From positions 186,001-250,000 of the forward strand of contig JAEUUZ010000059.1 in the NCBI GenBank assembly GCA_016786765.1: a stretch of 64,000 bases of DNA, in the 5' to 3' direction. The position numbers and the translations under genes are program-made. The stretch comes from Chitinophagales bacterium. Its GTDB lineage: Bacteria > Bacteroidota > Bacteroidia > Chitinophagales > LD1. Shown one piece after another: positions 1 through 8,880 of this stretch. The notes below the pieces were generated by a model. That model searched no databases. It was not told where the DNA came from and saw nothing but the letters and a program-made list of their open reading frames with translations. The first letter of the stretch is position 1. Every line of letters starts with the position of its first letter.

Positions 1-423
1 GGTTATGTTTTGAAAGGTTACTGTTGTTGGCGGACATCCGGCTTTTGGCGAAAAAGAGAAATTAGCAGTGGGCTTACAAAATACTCTTAATGCATTAGGT
101 ACAGTTCTGGTACATGTTTGTCCTGCTGCATTGGTTACCGTTAATGACACAGAATAATCGCCACAAACACTAAATATATAAGCATAGTTATTCGAAAAGC
201 CGAGTGGTAATGTTCCAATAGGGCCGGTAATCGTCCATGTTCTATTGGTAATAGTTGAGGATGAAGTGGAAGCATCGCTCAATACAATGGCTATAGGAGC
301 ACAACCTGAATCTTGTGTAGCTGTAAAATTACAGGTAATTTGTGCTTTTGCTTGGGTTAAACCTAATGCCCCAAAAAACAATATTGTAATGAATCGCAGT
401 ATACTTAATCGAAATTGAATCAT
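1..423 (-). CDS. PKD-domain secreted surface protein, C-terminus beyond window edge
   Basis: The frame is open from an ATG at 423 to base 1, so only the first 141 residues are present. Residues 1-28 form a signal peptide ending in a KAQ-like site (MIQFRLSIL... hydrophobic core ...AKAQ). The following sequence has PKD/Ig-like features: a Cys-rich strand with DSGCAP, then TWTITGP, then GDYSVSLTVTN, then a second unit starting PTANFSFSPKAGCPP. Such domains are common in large T9SS-exported adhesins, but the C-terminal sorting domain that would prove this lies outside the window. It sits upstream of no other gene here and is followed on the same strand's 5' side by porP/sprF and a type B cargo gene, a usual T9SS neighbourhood. 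Function beyond surface protein is unknown. Confidence 0.75.
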   Translation of the reverse strand, partial: MIQFRLSILRFITILFFGALGLTQAKAQITCNFTATQDSGCAPIAIVLSDASTSSSTITNRTWTITGPIGTLPLGFSNNYAYIFSVCGDYSVSLTVTNAAGQTCTRTVPNALRVFCKPTANFSFSPKAGCPPTTVTFQNIT

Positions 424-529
424 ATAGTTAGTCTTATGTAATATTTTAGAGTGCTTTCAGCATCCGAAAGTTGCAACAATTATTCCATTTTTTTTAGCGT
501 GTGGAAAAACTATTGGTAAGTTTTCACTA

Positions 530-1531
530 TTAAAAGTGAGGACAAGGGGTTTTATCCGCTTTGTCTTTTTTATTCCCTTGAAAAACATATCCCAAACCAA
601 CTTCAAAAGCGCCAACTGTTTTTGATGCTTTTCGAAAATTAGATACATTAATATCATACGATAGTCCCAGTGAAAAGTTGTATAGATCAAGCTTTATATT
701 CGGAATAACGGCATCTACACCACTGTTCACCAATCGGGCATTCACACCCACTGAGAAATAATTGGTGCTGGTGTATCTGTCCCCAAAAACAAATTGACCG
801 GCAGCGCCTAAATTGGTTTGCCAAATTTTATTTTGAAACATGAAAAGAAACTGTGGTACAACATTCCATTTATCGTTTAATTGAATTTGAGCACCGGCAT
901 GGCCAACATATTTTGCATACCATTTTTCGCTGCTGAATGCCGTTTTTTTATTAGCGGCCTGCAATAAGTGGTGGTAAGCAAAACCGGCATAAATATTTAA
1001 CTTCTTACGCACATAAACATGGTATCGTAGTCCAACATTTGCATCAAAAATCGAATTGCTTTGACCAAGTTTCTCATTGATTCCATCTGAAAAAACAGCC
1101 CCTGAAGTATTAAGCGAATTCATCTGGATTTCTGCTCCAACACCAAGGGCTATCGAGTGTTTTATCTCTCTCCCAAATCCCTTCGAATAGGCTAAATTGA
1201 CCATGGCATCAATAGTGGAAAAAGGATTCGTACCATTCTTATCATAATAAGCGCCTCCACCTACTCCAAAGTAATCATTTTTCAATAAACCCTTAAACAA
1301 TGAAGCATCCACATAACCTCCTCCTGTTTGAAATGAGCTGTTAAAGTTACTTACTGTTGCCCATTGGTTTCGATAAATGGCACCAATGCGCACAACCCCG
1401 TCATGAAACCCCGTCATAGCAGGATTTATATGCATGGGCATCATATGGAACTGACTGAAATGAACATCTTGAGCATTAGACCAAAGTGATGAAAATACAG
1501 TCGCGAATAGTATTGCTTTTTTCATATTCAT
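530..1531 (-). CDS. PorP/SprF family T9SS outer-membrane protein
   Basis: This 333-residue protein has a signal peptide (MNMKKAILFATVFSSLWSNAQ) followed directly by the family hallmark DVHFSQFHMMPMHINPAMTGF, then many alternating beta strands expected of an outer-membrane barrel. PorP/SprF proteins help T9SS deliver or attach partner cargo, and they are often encoded next to a type B (CHU_C) cargo, as here: its start codon overlaps the stop of the upstream cargo gene by one base (TAATG), which implies translational coupling. The length is normal for the family. A start two codons later (MKKAI) is also possible. Family assignment is firm; the specific partner being the neighbouring 585-residue cargo is inference from gene order. 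Confidence 0.92.
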   Translation of the reverse strand: MNMKKAILFATVFSSLWSNAQDVHFSQFHMMPMHINPAMTGFHDGVVRIGAIYRNQWATVSNFNSSFQTGGGYVDASLFKGLLKNDYFGVGGGAYYDKNGTNPFSTIDAMVNLAYSKGFGREIKHSIALGVGAEIQMNSLNTSGAVFSDGINEKLGQSNSIFDANVGLRYHVYVRKKLNIYAGFAYHHLLQAANKKTAFSSEKWYAKYVGHAGAQIQLNDKWNVVPQFLFMFQNKIWQTNLGAAGQFVFGDRYTSTNYFSVGVNARLVNSGVDAVIPNIKLDLYNFSLGLSYDINVSNFRKASKTVGAFEVGLGYVFQGNKKDKADKTPCPHF

Positions 1532-3288
1532 TATTTTACCAGGGTCACATAACCATTTACAATTTGTTTCACCGGCTGGGTGTATGTGCTGTAGGCAATG
1601 GTGTAACCATAGTTGCCGTCCATTTCTGAGTTATTGGTTTGGCTGTTCTTCCCATTCCATCGAAAATCAACATCAGTCGACTCAAATACTTTTGCCCCCC
1701 AGCGATTATAAATCCAGATTTGGAAGGTCTTAATTCCATCGTAATTCACATAAAAATCATCATTAACACCATCCCCATTGGGTGTAAAAATGGTAGGAAC
1801 TACTAGTTTACTTTCAGTAGTATCCACATATATGGTCGTCTGATCATTAAAAAGGCATCCTTTCCCGTATGTTGCAGTAGATGAATAAACGGTTGTAACA
1901 GTAGGGGATGTGTAATATTTCTTTTCATCATTTACACTTACATTAGCGGGGGTCCAAGAAATCGATTTGATTGCTGCATCGGTTTTGACTTCAATTTGGG
2001 CGGTTTGCCCTAATGCTATGCGCTGGTCTGCACCTAAATCAAAAAAGCTACCGTTAAAGGCCGGCACAGTTACACTAATCACTTGGGCACAATTAAACGA
2101 ATTATAGGCCGAAACCGTATAGTTCCCGGGTGCAAGATTTTTAGCAATGGCAGTTGTAAGTGAAGGGTCTTGTGCCCAAATATAAGAAAACGGACCGTCA
2201 TTACTCACCGGTGAAATTTCAATGCTGCCATTGTTACCATTTAAACAAGAAGAGTCAACTTTTAATACTTTGAAGGTAGGTGATCCTGTGTTCAAAATTG
2301 AATCGCTTTGCGTTACTGAACAGCCATTGATATCGGTTACAGTAACCGCCACTCGCGTTGGACCTACAATTCCGGTGAGCGAATCGGCATTGGTACTGCC
2401 TGTACTCCATTGAAAATTGTAGGGCGTTGTTCCTCCTGTAGTATTGGTTACTAATTTTCCATTCCCTTGCTGGCAGTTATCAGCAGTGCTCACCAAATTT
2501 AGTTTAACGGAATCAGTTGGACCAGACAGCGTAATCGTAGTGTCTATCGGCAAACAACCTCCATCATTAACGGTGATTGTATAAGGTGTTCCGGAAGTTA
2601 GATTTTGAGCATTATTTGTTTTATTGTTTGCATCGTGGCTCCAACTATAAGTGTAATTTCCTGTTCCTCCGGTTACCGTTACCTGAATACTTCCGGTAAC
2701 ATTGCCAAAGCAGGCCACTCCGGTTGTTTGTATATTCGTAAAAGAGGGGAAAGATGAATTATCGATTAGTGCTATCCCTTTAATGGTGTCTGAACAGCCT
2801 GTGATGTTATCGAAAACTGCAAAGTCATAAATCCCCGGGGGAGCATTGGTTAAAACCGATTTCCCGTCAGAATAATACAATCCATCTTTAAAATACGTGA
2901 ACACTAAAGATGTACCGGTAGCCAAAGCATTAATACTGCCATTCGATTTCCCGCAAGACGGATTAGTTTTCCCTAATAAAAGGGCTTGCACAGGAGTTAC
3001 AATCAATTTTACAGAGTCGGTTACCGTACATGTACCATTTGTCCAATTCACAATATAGGTCTGTGAGGCAGTAGGTGCCACATTAATTGCTGTGCCACTC
3101 ACAGGAGCTGGCAAATCGCCCCCGCTCCAAATTACAGTACCCGTAAAGCCGGTATTGGCAATGGAAACTGCAGTTGGTTGTCCAACACAAATCGTATCGT
3201 TCGGACTGAATTTAAACAGTAATTGACATTGGGCGAATGCTCCCAAACTCAATAAAACTAATAAAAGTAGCGTTGTCGTTTTTTTCAT
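1531..3288 (-). CDS. T9SS type B cargo with SprB-like repeats (gliding-motility C-terminal domain)
   Basis: A secreted 585-residue surface protein. Residues 1-19 are a signal peptide (MKKTTTLLLLVLLSLGAFAQ). The body consists of Ig-like/SprB-type repeats recognisable by CFGNVTGSI...TGGTGNYTYSW and CLNGNNGSIEI units. The C-terminal ~90 residues are a CHU_C (type B sorting) domain: FTPNGDGVNDDF, IYNRWGAKVFES, WNGK. Type B domains direct export through T9SS and are known to need SprF-like partners; the PorP/SprF gene is immediately downstream with a one-base overlap. The ligand or substrate is unknown. There is no catalytic domain, so an adhesive or structural role is the likeliest reading. Confidence 0.9.
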   Translation of the reverse strand: MKKTTTLLLLVLLSLGAFAQCQLLFKFSPNDTICVGQPTAVSIANTGFTGTVIWSGGDLPAPVSGTAINVAPTASQTYIVNWTNGTCTVTDSVKLIVTPVQALLLGKTNPSCGKSNGSINALATGTSLVFTYFKDGLYYSDGKSVLTNAPPGIYDFAVFDNITGCSDTIKGIALIDNSSFPSFTNIQTTGVACFGNVTGSIQVTVTGGTGNYTYSWSHDANNKTNNAQNLTSGTPYTITVNDGGCLPIDTTITLSGPTDSVKLNLVSTADNCQQGNGKLVTNTTGGTTPYNFQWSTGSTNADSLTGIVGPTRVAVTVTDINGCSVTQSDSILNTGSPTFKVLKVDSSCLNGNNGSIEISPVSNDGPFSYIWAQDPSLTTAIAKNLAPGNYTVSAYNSFNCAQVISVTVPAFNGSFFDLGADQRIALGQTAQIEVKTDAAIKSISWTPANVSVNDEKKYYTSPTVTTVYSSTATYGKGCLFNDQTTIYVDTTESKLVVPTIFTPNGDGVNDDFYVNYDGIKTFQIWIYNRWGAKVFESTDVDFRWNGKNSQTNNSEMDGNYGYTIAYSTYTQPVKQIVNGYVTLVK

Positions 3289-3502
3289 TTATAAAGCATT
3301 TGACCGTTGACGAATAGAGCCGTTTGCATAAACGTCAATTTTGTTGTTTTAGTTTTAATAGCTATAAATCTTTATTCTATTTTTTTCAGGGGACTGCGAA
3401 TGTAATATAAACGCAAATGTTTTGGGGGGAATTATGCTAAAAAAGTGGGTAACTCTATTTTGAGTTAGGGGAGTAATTACCGAAATTCGCCAAAATTTCA
3501 AG

Positions 3503-4273
3503 ATGCATTCTGCCATATGTCTTTTGAGTGTAGTTCCCATTCGCGCTTCTTTCACCCATAAAAGTGAACAGATTAGTCAAATGCTGTTCGGGGAAACCTG
3601 CCAAATCATCGAGCGAAAAATGGAGTGGTTTAAAGTAAAAACCGACTACGATGATTACGAAGGATGGGTGCAACGCGCACAATTGAAAGAACTTGCCAAA
3701 AAGGATCATGATACTTGTGTCCAACAAGTGGGAATCGCCTTGGAAATCGCCAGTAATGCCACTTCAACCGAAACTTCTATTCCAATTCTTTTGGGTAGTT
3801 CTTTGCCCCAGTTTGACGGCATTAATTTTAAGATATTAAAAGAAAAGTTCATCTATAACGGTCAGTCGGTTCAAAACGAGCAGCAACTTAATTCTGCTTT
3901 TATCGAAAAGATTGCACTCAAGTTTTTAAATGCTCCTTACATGTGGGGCGGACGATCACCTTTCGGCATCGATTGCTCCGGCTTTACCCAAATCATTTTT
4001 AAATGCATTGGTATTCAGCTCAAGCGCGATGCTTATCAACAAGCCGAGGCGGGAATTGTTGTAGACTTTATTCAATCAGCCGAGTTGGGCGATTTGGCGT
4101 TCTTTCATAACGATGAAGGGAAAATCATTCACGTAGGTATGGTGTTGAAAGAGCAAAAAATTATTCATGCCTCGGGAAAAGTGAGAATCGATACCCTTGA
4201 CCATTACGGTATTTTCGATGCGGAAAAGAAAAAGTATTCACATCAACTGAAGATTATTAAACGGGTACTTTAA
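3503..4273 (+). CDS. SH3-like plus NlpC/P60 cell-wall hydrolase
   Basis: A 256-residue protein predicted to cut peptidoglycan stem peptides (family C40 D,L-endopeptidase). The N-terminal half holds SH3b-like segments (YDDYEGWVQRAQL around residues 49-62). The catalytic half has MWGGRSPFGIDCSGFTQ with the nucleophile Cys near residue 158, and a downstream HVGMV with the catalytic His. No clear signal peptide is visible at the chosen ATG, although a short hydrophobic stretch (AICLLSVV) follows the start. It is the first gene of a tight plus-strand group; the stop is 4 bases before the Sir2 gene. Family assignment is strong; export route is unclear. Confidence 0.88.
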   Translation: MHSAICLLSVVPIRASFTHKSEQISQMLFGETCQIIERKMEWFKVKTDYDDYEGWVQRAQLKELAKKDHDTCVQQVGIALEIASNATSTETSIPILLGSSLPQFDGINFKILKEKFIYNGQSVQNEQQLNSAFIEKIALKFLNAPYMWGGRSPFGIDCSGFTQIIFKCIGIQLKRDAYQQAEAGIVVDFIQSAELGDLAFFHNDEGKIIHVGMVLKEQKIIHASGKVRIDTLDHYGIFDAEKKKYSHQLKIIKRVL

Positions 4274-4277
4274 TCCC

Positions 4278-4967
4278 ATGAAAAATATAGTTGTTTTAAC
4301 AGGAGCCGGCATTAGCGCGGAAAGTGGCATTAACACTTTTCGCGATAGTGGGGGATTGTGGGAGGGGCATCGGGTAGAAGATGTTGCTTCACCGGAAGGC
4401 TGGCACCGTAACAAACAATTGGTGCTCGATTTCTATAATTTGCGCAGAGCCGATGTGCTCAAAGCACAACCCAATGCCGCACATATAGCCTTAGTGGAAT
4501 TAGCTCAATATTTCAATGTAGATGTCATTACACAGAATGTGGATGATTTGCATGAACGTGCCGGTTCAAAAAATGTGTTGCATTTGCACGGTGAAATCTT
4601 GAAAGTGCGAAGCCAAGCCGGGAAGCAACAGGTATACGAATGGCGAAAAGATTTGAATATTGGAGATACATGTGAATTAGGGTCGCAGCTCCGTCCACAT
4701 ATCGTTTGGTTTGGCGAAGCTGTTCCTGAAATCGCAAACGCCATTCGAATAGTTCGAAAAGCCGATATTTGTATTGTTATTGGAACCTCAATGGTAGTGT
4801 ATCCGGCTGCAGGGTTAATTCACGAAGCGCCAAGAACAGCTTCCATTTATTTTGTAAATCCGGATGTGAATGCTGTACCCCAAATGCCGAATTTACATGT
4901 GATGGCCGAGAAAGCAGCCTCAGGGGTTCCAATGTTAGTGAATCAACTTATTCAAGACCAATGTTAA
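4278..4967 (+). CDS. Sir2-family NAD-dependent protein deacylase, zinc-less type
   Basis: A 229-residue sirtuin that would remove acyl groups from protein lysines using NAD+. Visible motifs: GAGISAESG (9-17), FRDSGGLW, QNVD (86-89) and HLHG with active-site His104. Tyr53 and Arg56 form the Y-x-x-R pair that marks class III (CobB/SIRT5-like) enzymes preferring succinyl- or malonyl-lysine. The four zinc-binding cysteines of CobB are absent: the region between His104 and LRPHIVWFGE holds only one Cys. I recall similar zinc-free forms in other Bacteroidota, so this is probably not decay. It shares an overlap of seven bases with menC. Substrate class is inference from the Y/R pair. Confidence 0.9.
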   Translation: MKNIVVLTGAGISAESGINTFRDSGGLWEGHRVEDVASPEGWHRNKQLVLDFYNLRRADVLKAQPNAAHIALVELAQYFNVDVITQNVDDLHERAGSKNVLHLHGEILKVRSQAGKQQVYEWRKDLNIGDTCELGSQLRPHIVWFGEAVPEIANAIRIVRKADICIVIGTSMVVYPAAGLIHEAPRTASIYFVNPDVNAVPQMPNLHVMAEKAASGVPMLVNQLIQDQC

Positions 4968-6010
4968 GTGCCTCTTTTCAAAAATATCAGTTGCAATTTA
5001 TTCGCCCTGTACTCACCTCGCGCGGAGCTATGGGGGTGAAGAATGGTTATTTTGTTACAGTTTCAAACGGACAAACAAGTGGAGTAGGAGAGTGCAGCTT
5101 TATTGAAGGGTTGAGTAGAGATGATTTGTCGATGATTGAACATGAACTTGATCGTGTATGCAGTAATATTCAACATTGGGAAAGCATAAAAGAGGAAGTG
5201 TATCAGCGATTCCCATCTATTGTTTTTGCGATTGAAACTGCATTGTTGGATTTTAAAAATGGAGGAACCAAACAATTGTTCGCAACGGATTTCTCTTCCG
5301 GAAGTAAAGCTATTGCCATTAACGGTTTAGTGTGGATGGGTTCAAAATCATTTATGTTGGAACAGTTGCAGCATAAGTTGGCACAGGGTTTTAAATGTAT
5401 TAAGATAAAAGTTGGAGCCATTGACTTTGAAGAAGAATGTGATTTAATCGCATTTATTCGAAGTCATTTCGATGCTACACAAATGGAGATTCGTTTAGAT
5501 GCGAATGGAGCATTTAAATCGGATGATGTGTTTGCTAAATTAGAACGACTGAGTCGTTTTCAGATACACTCTATGGAACAACCTATTGCCGTGAATCAAT
5601 GGGACTTAATGAAAGAAATTTGCAAAGCAAAAATTATAGATGTTGCTTTGGATGAAGAGTTGATATACACTGTAGATAAGGCAACTAAATTAAGTATGTT
5701 GGATGCTATTGCTCCGCAGTATATCATCTTAAAACCCAGTCTGATTGGCGGTTTCGAGAAATCTAACGAATGGATTCAATTTGCAGAGGAACGTAATATA
5801 AAATGGTGGGCTACTTCAGCATTGGAATCCAATATAGGCTTGAATGCTATAGCACAATGGGTTTCAGCAAAGCAAGATATTTTGATTCAAGGTCTTGGCA
5901 CAGGTGCTCTATATACGAATAATATTGTTTCGCCATTGGTAGTGAAAGGCGGACAATTATGGTACGATACTTCGCTTACATGGAAAACCAAGGATGATGT
6001 TACAGATTGA
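4961..6010 (+). CDS. menC: o-Succinylbenzoate synthase
   Basis: An enolase-superfamily dehydratase in menaquinone synthesis, converting SHCHC to o-succinylbenzoate. I place the start at the ATG at 4961 (349 residues), not at an earlier in-frame ATG at 4769 inside the Sir2 gene, because enzyme homology begins at QKYQLQFIRPV. Active-site residues are present in order: Lys148-Ile-Lys150 (CIKIKVG), Asp180 (RLDANG), Glu206 (MEQPI), Asp231 (LDEE) and Lys258 (LKPS). The gene starts seven bases before the Sir2 stop and ends 17 bases inside menE, so the three are probably one transcript. The remaining men genes are not in this window. Confidence 0.93.
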   Translation: MLSASFQKYQLQFIRPVLTSRGAMGVKNGYFVTVSNGQTSGVGECSFIEGLSRDDLSMIEHELDRVCSNIQHWESIKEEVYQRFPSIVFAIETALLDFKNGGTKQLFATDFSSGSKAIAINGLVWMGSKSFMLEQLQHKLAQGFKCIKIKVGAIDFEEECDLIAFIRSHFDATQMEIRLDANGAFKSDDVFAKLERLSRFQIHSMEQPIAVNQWDLMKEICKAKIIDVALDEELIYTVDKATKLSMLDAIAPQYIILKPSLIGGFEKSNEWIQFAEERNIKWWATSALESNIGLNAIAQWVSAKQDILIQGLGTGALYTNNIVSPLVVKGGQLWYDTSLTWKTKDDVTD

Positions 6011-7049
6011 TTTTAGTTTACCTGAAGCGGAATGGTTGACATCCGTAAATGCTGAAATAACTTGGCAGAAAGAGATTGTCGACTTCGTTGAATTGTGGTG
6101 TAGTTCGGCTATTTCATTTGCAATGCATACTTCGGGTTCTACTGGTACTCCAAAAGTGGTTGAACATTCGCGAAATGAATTAATGCAAAGTGCATTGCGA
6201 ACAAATCACTTTTTCAAACTCAATCATACATCGGTTTTCTTTTTGTGTTTACCGGTTCAGCATATCGGAGGTCGAATGATGCTTATCCGTGCTATAGTTG
6301 CAAAAGCAAAAATTGTATGTGTAGCACCTGCTTCCAATCCATTGTCGATAGGGGGGGATAGTTTGCCTATTACGTTTGCAGCATTCACTCCAATGCAATG
6401 CTTTGATGTATTACAACATCAGCAATCGACAACTTTGTTTTCATCGATTCCACATGTAATTATTGGCGGAGGAAAAATTAGTGATGCGTTGCTAACGTTG
6501 TTGAATGATATGCCTAATGCTATTTATGAAACATTTGGTATGACAGAAACCATAAGCCACATTGCATTACGAAGTATTGCTCCGTTTAAGGAAAATTATT
6601 TCCAATGTTTGGAAGGCATTTCTGTTGCAACCAATGAAGACTCTTTACTGCAAATTAAAGTTGAAAATCAGGCAGCAATTTCAACAAAAGATGTGGTTGA
6701 AATTATAGACAGCAAACGTTTTCGATGGTTAGGTAGACAAGATGAGGTAATTAATACCGGAGGAATAAAAGTGTTTGCACATCAAATAGAAAGTAAACTC
6801 CAATCTAAATTTTCAGTTCCATTTTTTATTACAGCAATGAATGATGATAAATTCGGACAAAGGGTGGTATTGGTATTGCAATCGCAAGAAGTGGCTGAAT
6901 CGCTTACTAAATCTTCATTTGAAACTTTATCCAATTACGAGCGCCCGAAAAGTATCTTTGTGTTGAAGCAATTTGAATATTCTGCTTTAGGTAAGTTATT
7001 GAAGAAAAGCAGTATTGAACATCATTTTCTAACCCGCATCGATGTATGA
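5994..7049 (+). CDS. menE: o-Succinylbenzoate-CoA ligase (AMP-binding enzyme)
   Basis: An ANL-superfamily acyl-CoA synthetase that would activate o-succinylbenzoate with ATP and CoA. At 351 residues it is about 100 shorter than the E. coli enzyme. The phosphate-binding loop is TSGSTGTPK (46-54), the A5 motif is YETFGMTE, and the C-terminal catalytic region includes WLGRQDEVINTGG and a final Lys-rich GKLLKKSS. Function is assigned from the family plus its overlap with menC. It begins 17 bases before the menC stop with two ATG codons in a row, either of which could serve, and ends in an ATGA overlap with ogt. Confidence 0.9.
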   Translation: MMLQIDFSLPEAEWLTSVNAEITWQKEIVDFVELWCSSAISFAMHTSGSTGTPKVVEHSRNELMQSALRTNHFFKLNHTSVFFLCLPVQHIGGRMMLIRAIVAKAKIVCVAPASNPLSIGGDSLPITFAAFTPMQCFDVLQHQQSTTLFSSIPHVIIGGGKISDALLTLLNDMPNAIYETFGMTETISHIALRSIAPFKENYFQCLEGISVATNEDSLLQIKVENQAAISTKDVVEIIDSKRFRWLGRQDEVINTGGIKVFAHQIESKLQSKFSVPFFITAMNDDKFGQRVVLVLQSQEVAESLTKSSFETLSNYERPKSIFVLKQFEYSALGKLLKKSSIEHHFLTRIDV

Positions 7050-7498
7050 TTAGTTGTTATAAAAGTCCTGTTGGTGATATAGCAGTAGAGTGTATTGATG
7101 ATGTCATCATTAGCGCTACACTAATGGATATGGCTACAACTCCGGAAACTACCAATCAAAGTGTTATTGATTTTTTCGATGCTTATTTTATCAGAGCATG
7201 GAAACCGGAAGTCATTACATTTGAACAAGAGGGCACAGCTTTTGAACAGCAGATTTGGTCTATTATACAAGCAATACCTTTTGGTTCTACCAAAACCTAC
7301 AAACAAATAGCCATACAAATTGGCGATGAAAAATATTCACGTGCGGTAGCCAATGCAGTTGGGAAAAATAAATTAGCGATTATTGTACCTTGTCATCGTG
7401 TTGTTGGCACAGCAGGCGATTTACGCGGTTTTGCTTGGGGTATAGCCCGCAAAAAATGGCTACTCGATTTTGAATGCGGTCAACAAAATTTATTTTAA
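7046..7498 (+). CDS. ogt: Methylated-DNA--protein-cysteine methyltransferase
   Basis: A 150-residue suicide repair protein that transfers methyl groups from O6-methylguanine to its own cysteine. The hallmark IVPCHRVVG holds acceptor Cys116. Upstream are FEQQIWSIIQAIPFG and TKTYKQIA, typical of the DNA-binding helix-turn-helix domain. The N-terminal domain is short and there is no Ada-type zinc domain, so it is an Ogt/MGMT rather than an Ada fusion. It overlaps menE by four bases (ATGA) and is followed three bases later by hldD. There is no obvious functional link to menaquinone synthesis; co-transcription may be incidental. Confidence 0.93.
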   Translation: MISCYKSPVGDIAVECIDDVIISATLMDMATTPETTNQSVIDFFDAYFIRAWKPEVITFEQEGTAFEQQIWSIIQAIPFGSTKTYKQIAIQIGDEKYSRAVANAVGKNKLAIIVPCHRVVGTAGDLRGFAWGIARKKWLLDFECGQQNLF

Positions 7499-7501
7499 AG
7501 C

Positions 7502-8482
7502 ATGATAGTAGTAACAGGTGCATATGGTTTTATAGGTTCAAATGTAGTTCGTGGCTTAAATGGATTAGGCATTACCAACTTGTTATTGGTAGATGATTTC
7601 GATGCTGTACAAAAAGCGTCTAATCTTGACGGATGTGTTTTTGAAGAAAAAATGAATCGCACTGTTTTTTTAGAATGGTTTCTTGAAAATGCCGATGAAG
7701 TAGAATTTGTATTTCACTTGGGCGCTCGAACCGATACTGCTGAATTCAATTTTAGAATCTTAGACTCACTCAATTTGGCTTATTCTAAGGCGTTATGGGA
7801 GATCTGTGCACGAAAAGATATTCCAATCATTTATGCCTCCAGTGCTGCAACTTATGGTTTGGGAGAACATGGTTTTGTTGATGATGAACAAAAAATTGGC
7901 TTACTCAAACCTTTAAACCCTTATGGTCTTTCCAAGCAATTGTTTGACATGTTTGTTTTAACGCAAGAAGCAAAACCTTCGCATTGGATGGGCTTGAAGT
8001 TTTTCAATGTTTACGGTCCGCATGAAACACATAAAGGCAGAATGGCTTCTGTGATTTATCATGCTTTTCATCAGATTAAAGCAACAGGTACATTGAAGTT
8101 ATTTCAATCGCACCACATCAATTTTAAGGATGGAGAGCAATTGCGTGATTTTGTTTTTGTGGATGATGTGGTAGCGGTGTGTCTGTATTTCTATAATGTG
8201 ATTAATTCGCAGAAAGTAACAGCTAGTCTTAACGGCATTTATAATTTAGGAACAGGACAAGCAAGAACATTCAATGATTTGGGGAAAGCCGTTTTTTCAG
8301 CGATGGGAAAACCTTCAACCATAACATATATTCCAATTCCTGAAGATATTCGCGACAAGTATCAATACTTTACCGAAGCCAATATGGCGAAACTAAAAAG
8401 AGCCGGATTCAATAAAGAATTCACGGCTCTTGAAGATGGTGTAAAGGCATATGTTCGCTTCTTGGAAGCCAACACGAACTGA
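7502..8482 (+). CDS. hldD: ADP-L-glycero-D-manno-heptose 6-epimerase
   Basis: A 326-residue SDR epimerase that makes the ADP-L,D-heptose precursor of LPS inner core. It has the Rossmann motif GAYGFIGSNVV near the N-terminus, HLGARTDT, the catalytic Ser region YASSAATYG, and the Tyr/Lys pair in NPYGLSKQLFD. FFNVYGPHE and GEQLRDFVFVDD match HldD closely. It is the last gene of the plus-strand group and abuts trxA tail to tail with zero bases between the two stop codons, so any terminator must lie inside coding sequence. Confidence 0.93.
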   Translation: MIVVTGAYGFIGSNVVRGLNGLGITNLLLVDDFDAVQKASNLDGCVFEEKMNRTVFLEWFLENADEVEFVFHLGARTDTAEFNFRILDSLNLAYSKALWEICARKDIPIIYASSAATYGLGEHGFVDDEQKIGLLKPLNPYGLSKQLFDMFVLTQEAKPSHWMGLKFFNVYGPHETHKGRMASVIYHAFHQIKATGTLKLFQSHHINFKDGEQLRDFVFVDDVVAVCLYFYNVINSQKVTASLNGIYNLGTGQARTFNDLGKAVFSAMGKPSTITYIPIPEDIRDKYQYFTEANMAKLKRAGFNKEFTALEDGVKAYVRFLEANTN

Positions 8483-8800
8483 TTATAAGTGTTTTTTCAA
8501 TGTAGCTTCTAACGTAGCTTTCGGCACTGCCCCAACGGTTTTGTCAACCAATTGTCCGCCTTTGAAGAATAAAATAGTAGGAATAGAACGAATGCCGTAT
8601 TGCATAGGCACATTCGAATTCGCATCTACGTCCATCTTACCGATATTCGCTTTTCCTTCATATTCTTTTGATAACTGCTCCACTACCGGACCAATTGCTT
8701 TGCACGGTCCACACCATTCAGCCCAAAAGTCTACCATAGTTACTTTGTCTGATTTTAAAACATCTGATTCAAAATTCGAATCGGTGAATTGTAATGCCAT
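8483..8800 (-). CDS. trxA: Thioredoxin
   Basis: A 105-residue cytoplasmic thioredoxin. The redox motif WCGPCK has Cys30 and Cys33, and the cis-Pro loop is IRSIPT. Length and sequence are standard and there is no signal peptide. It lies 80 bases downstream of a glutathione peroxidase gene on the same strand, which could use thioredoxin as its reductant, as is known for non-mammalian Cys-type enzymes. Assignment is firm. Confidence 0.96.
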   Translation of the reverse strand: MALQFTDSNFESDVLKSDKVTMVDFWAEWCGPCKAIGPVVEQLSKEYEGKANIGKMDVDANSNVPMQYGIRSIPTILFFKGGQLVDKTVGAVPKATLEATLKKHL

Positions 8801-8880
8801 ATTGTTTGATTTTATTTTGATAATAAATGTAATTGCTACAAAATGATGCCACAGCTATTACTATGACAATTTTGCAGATA

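Noticed and set aside
4769-4960. N-terminal extension of menC inside the Sir2 gene
   Set aside because: The extra residues are the Sir2 gene read in another frame. MenC homology begins after the ATG at 4961, which gives a normal overlap and length.
8451-8846. 131-codon plus-strand frame over trxA
   Set aside because: It is antisense to a clear thioredoxin gene and has no family features.
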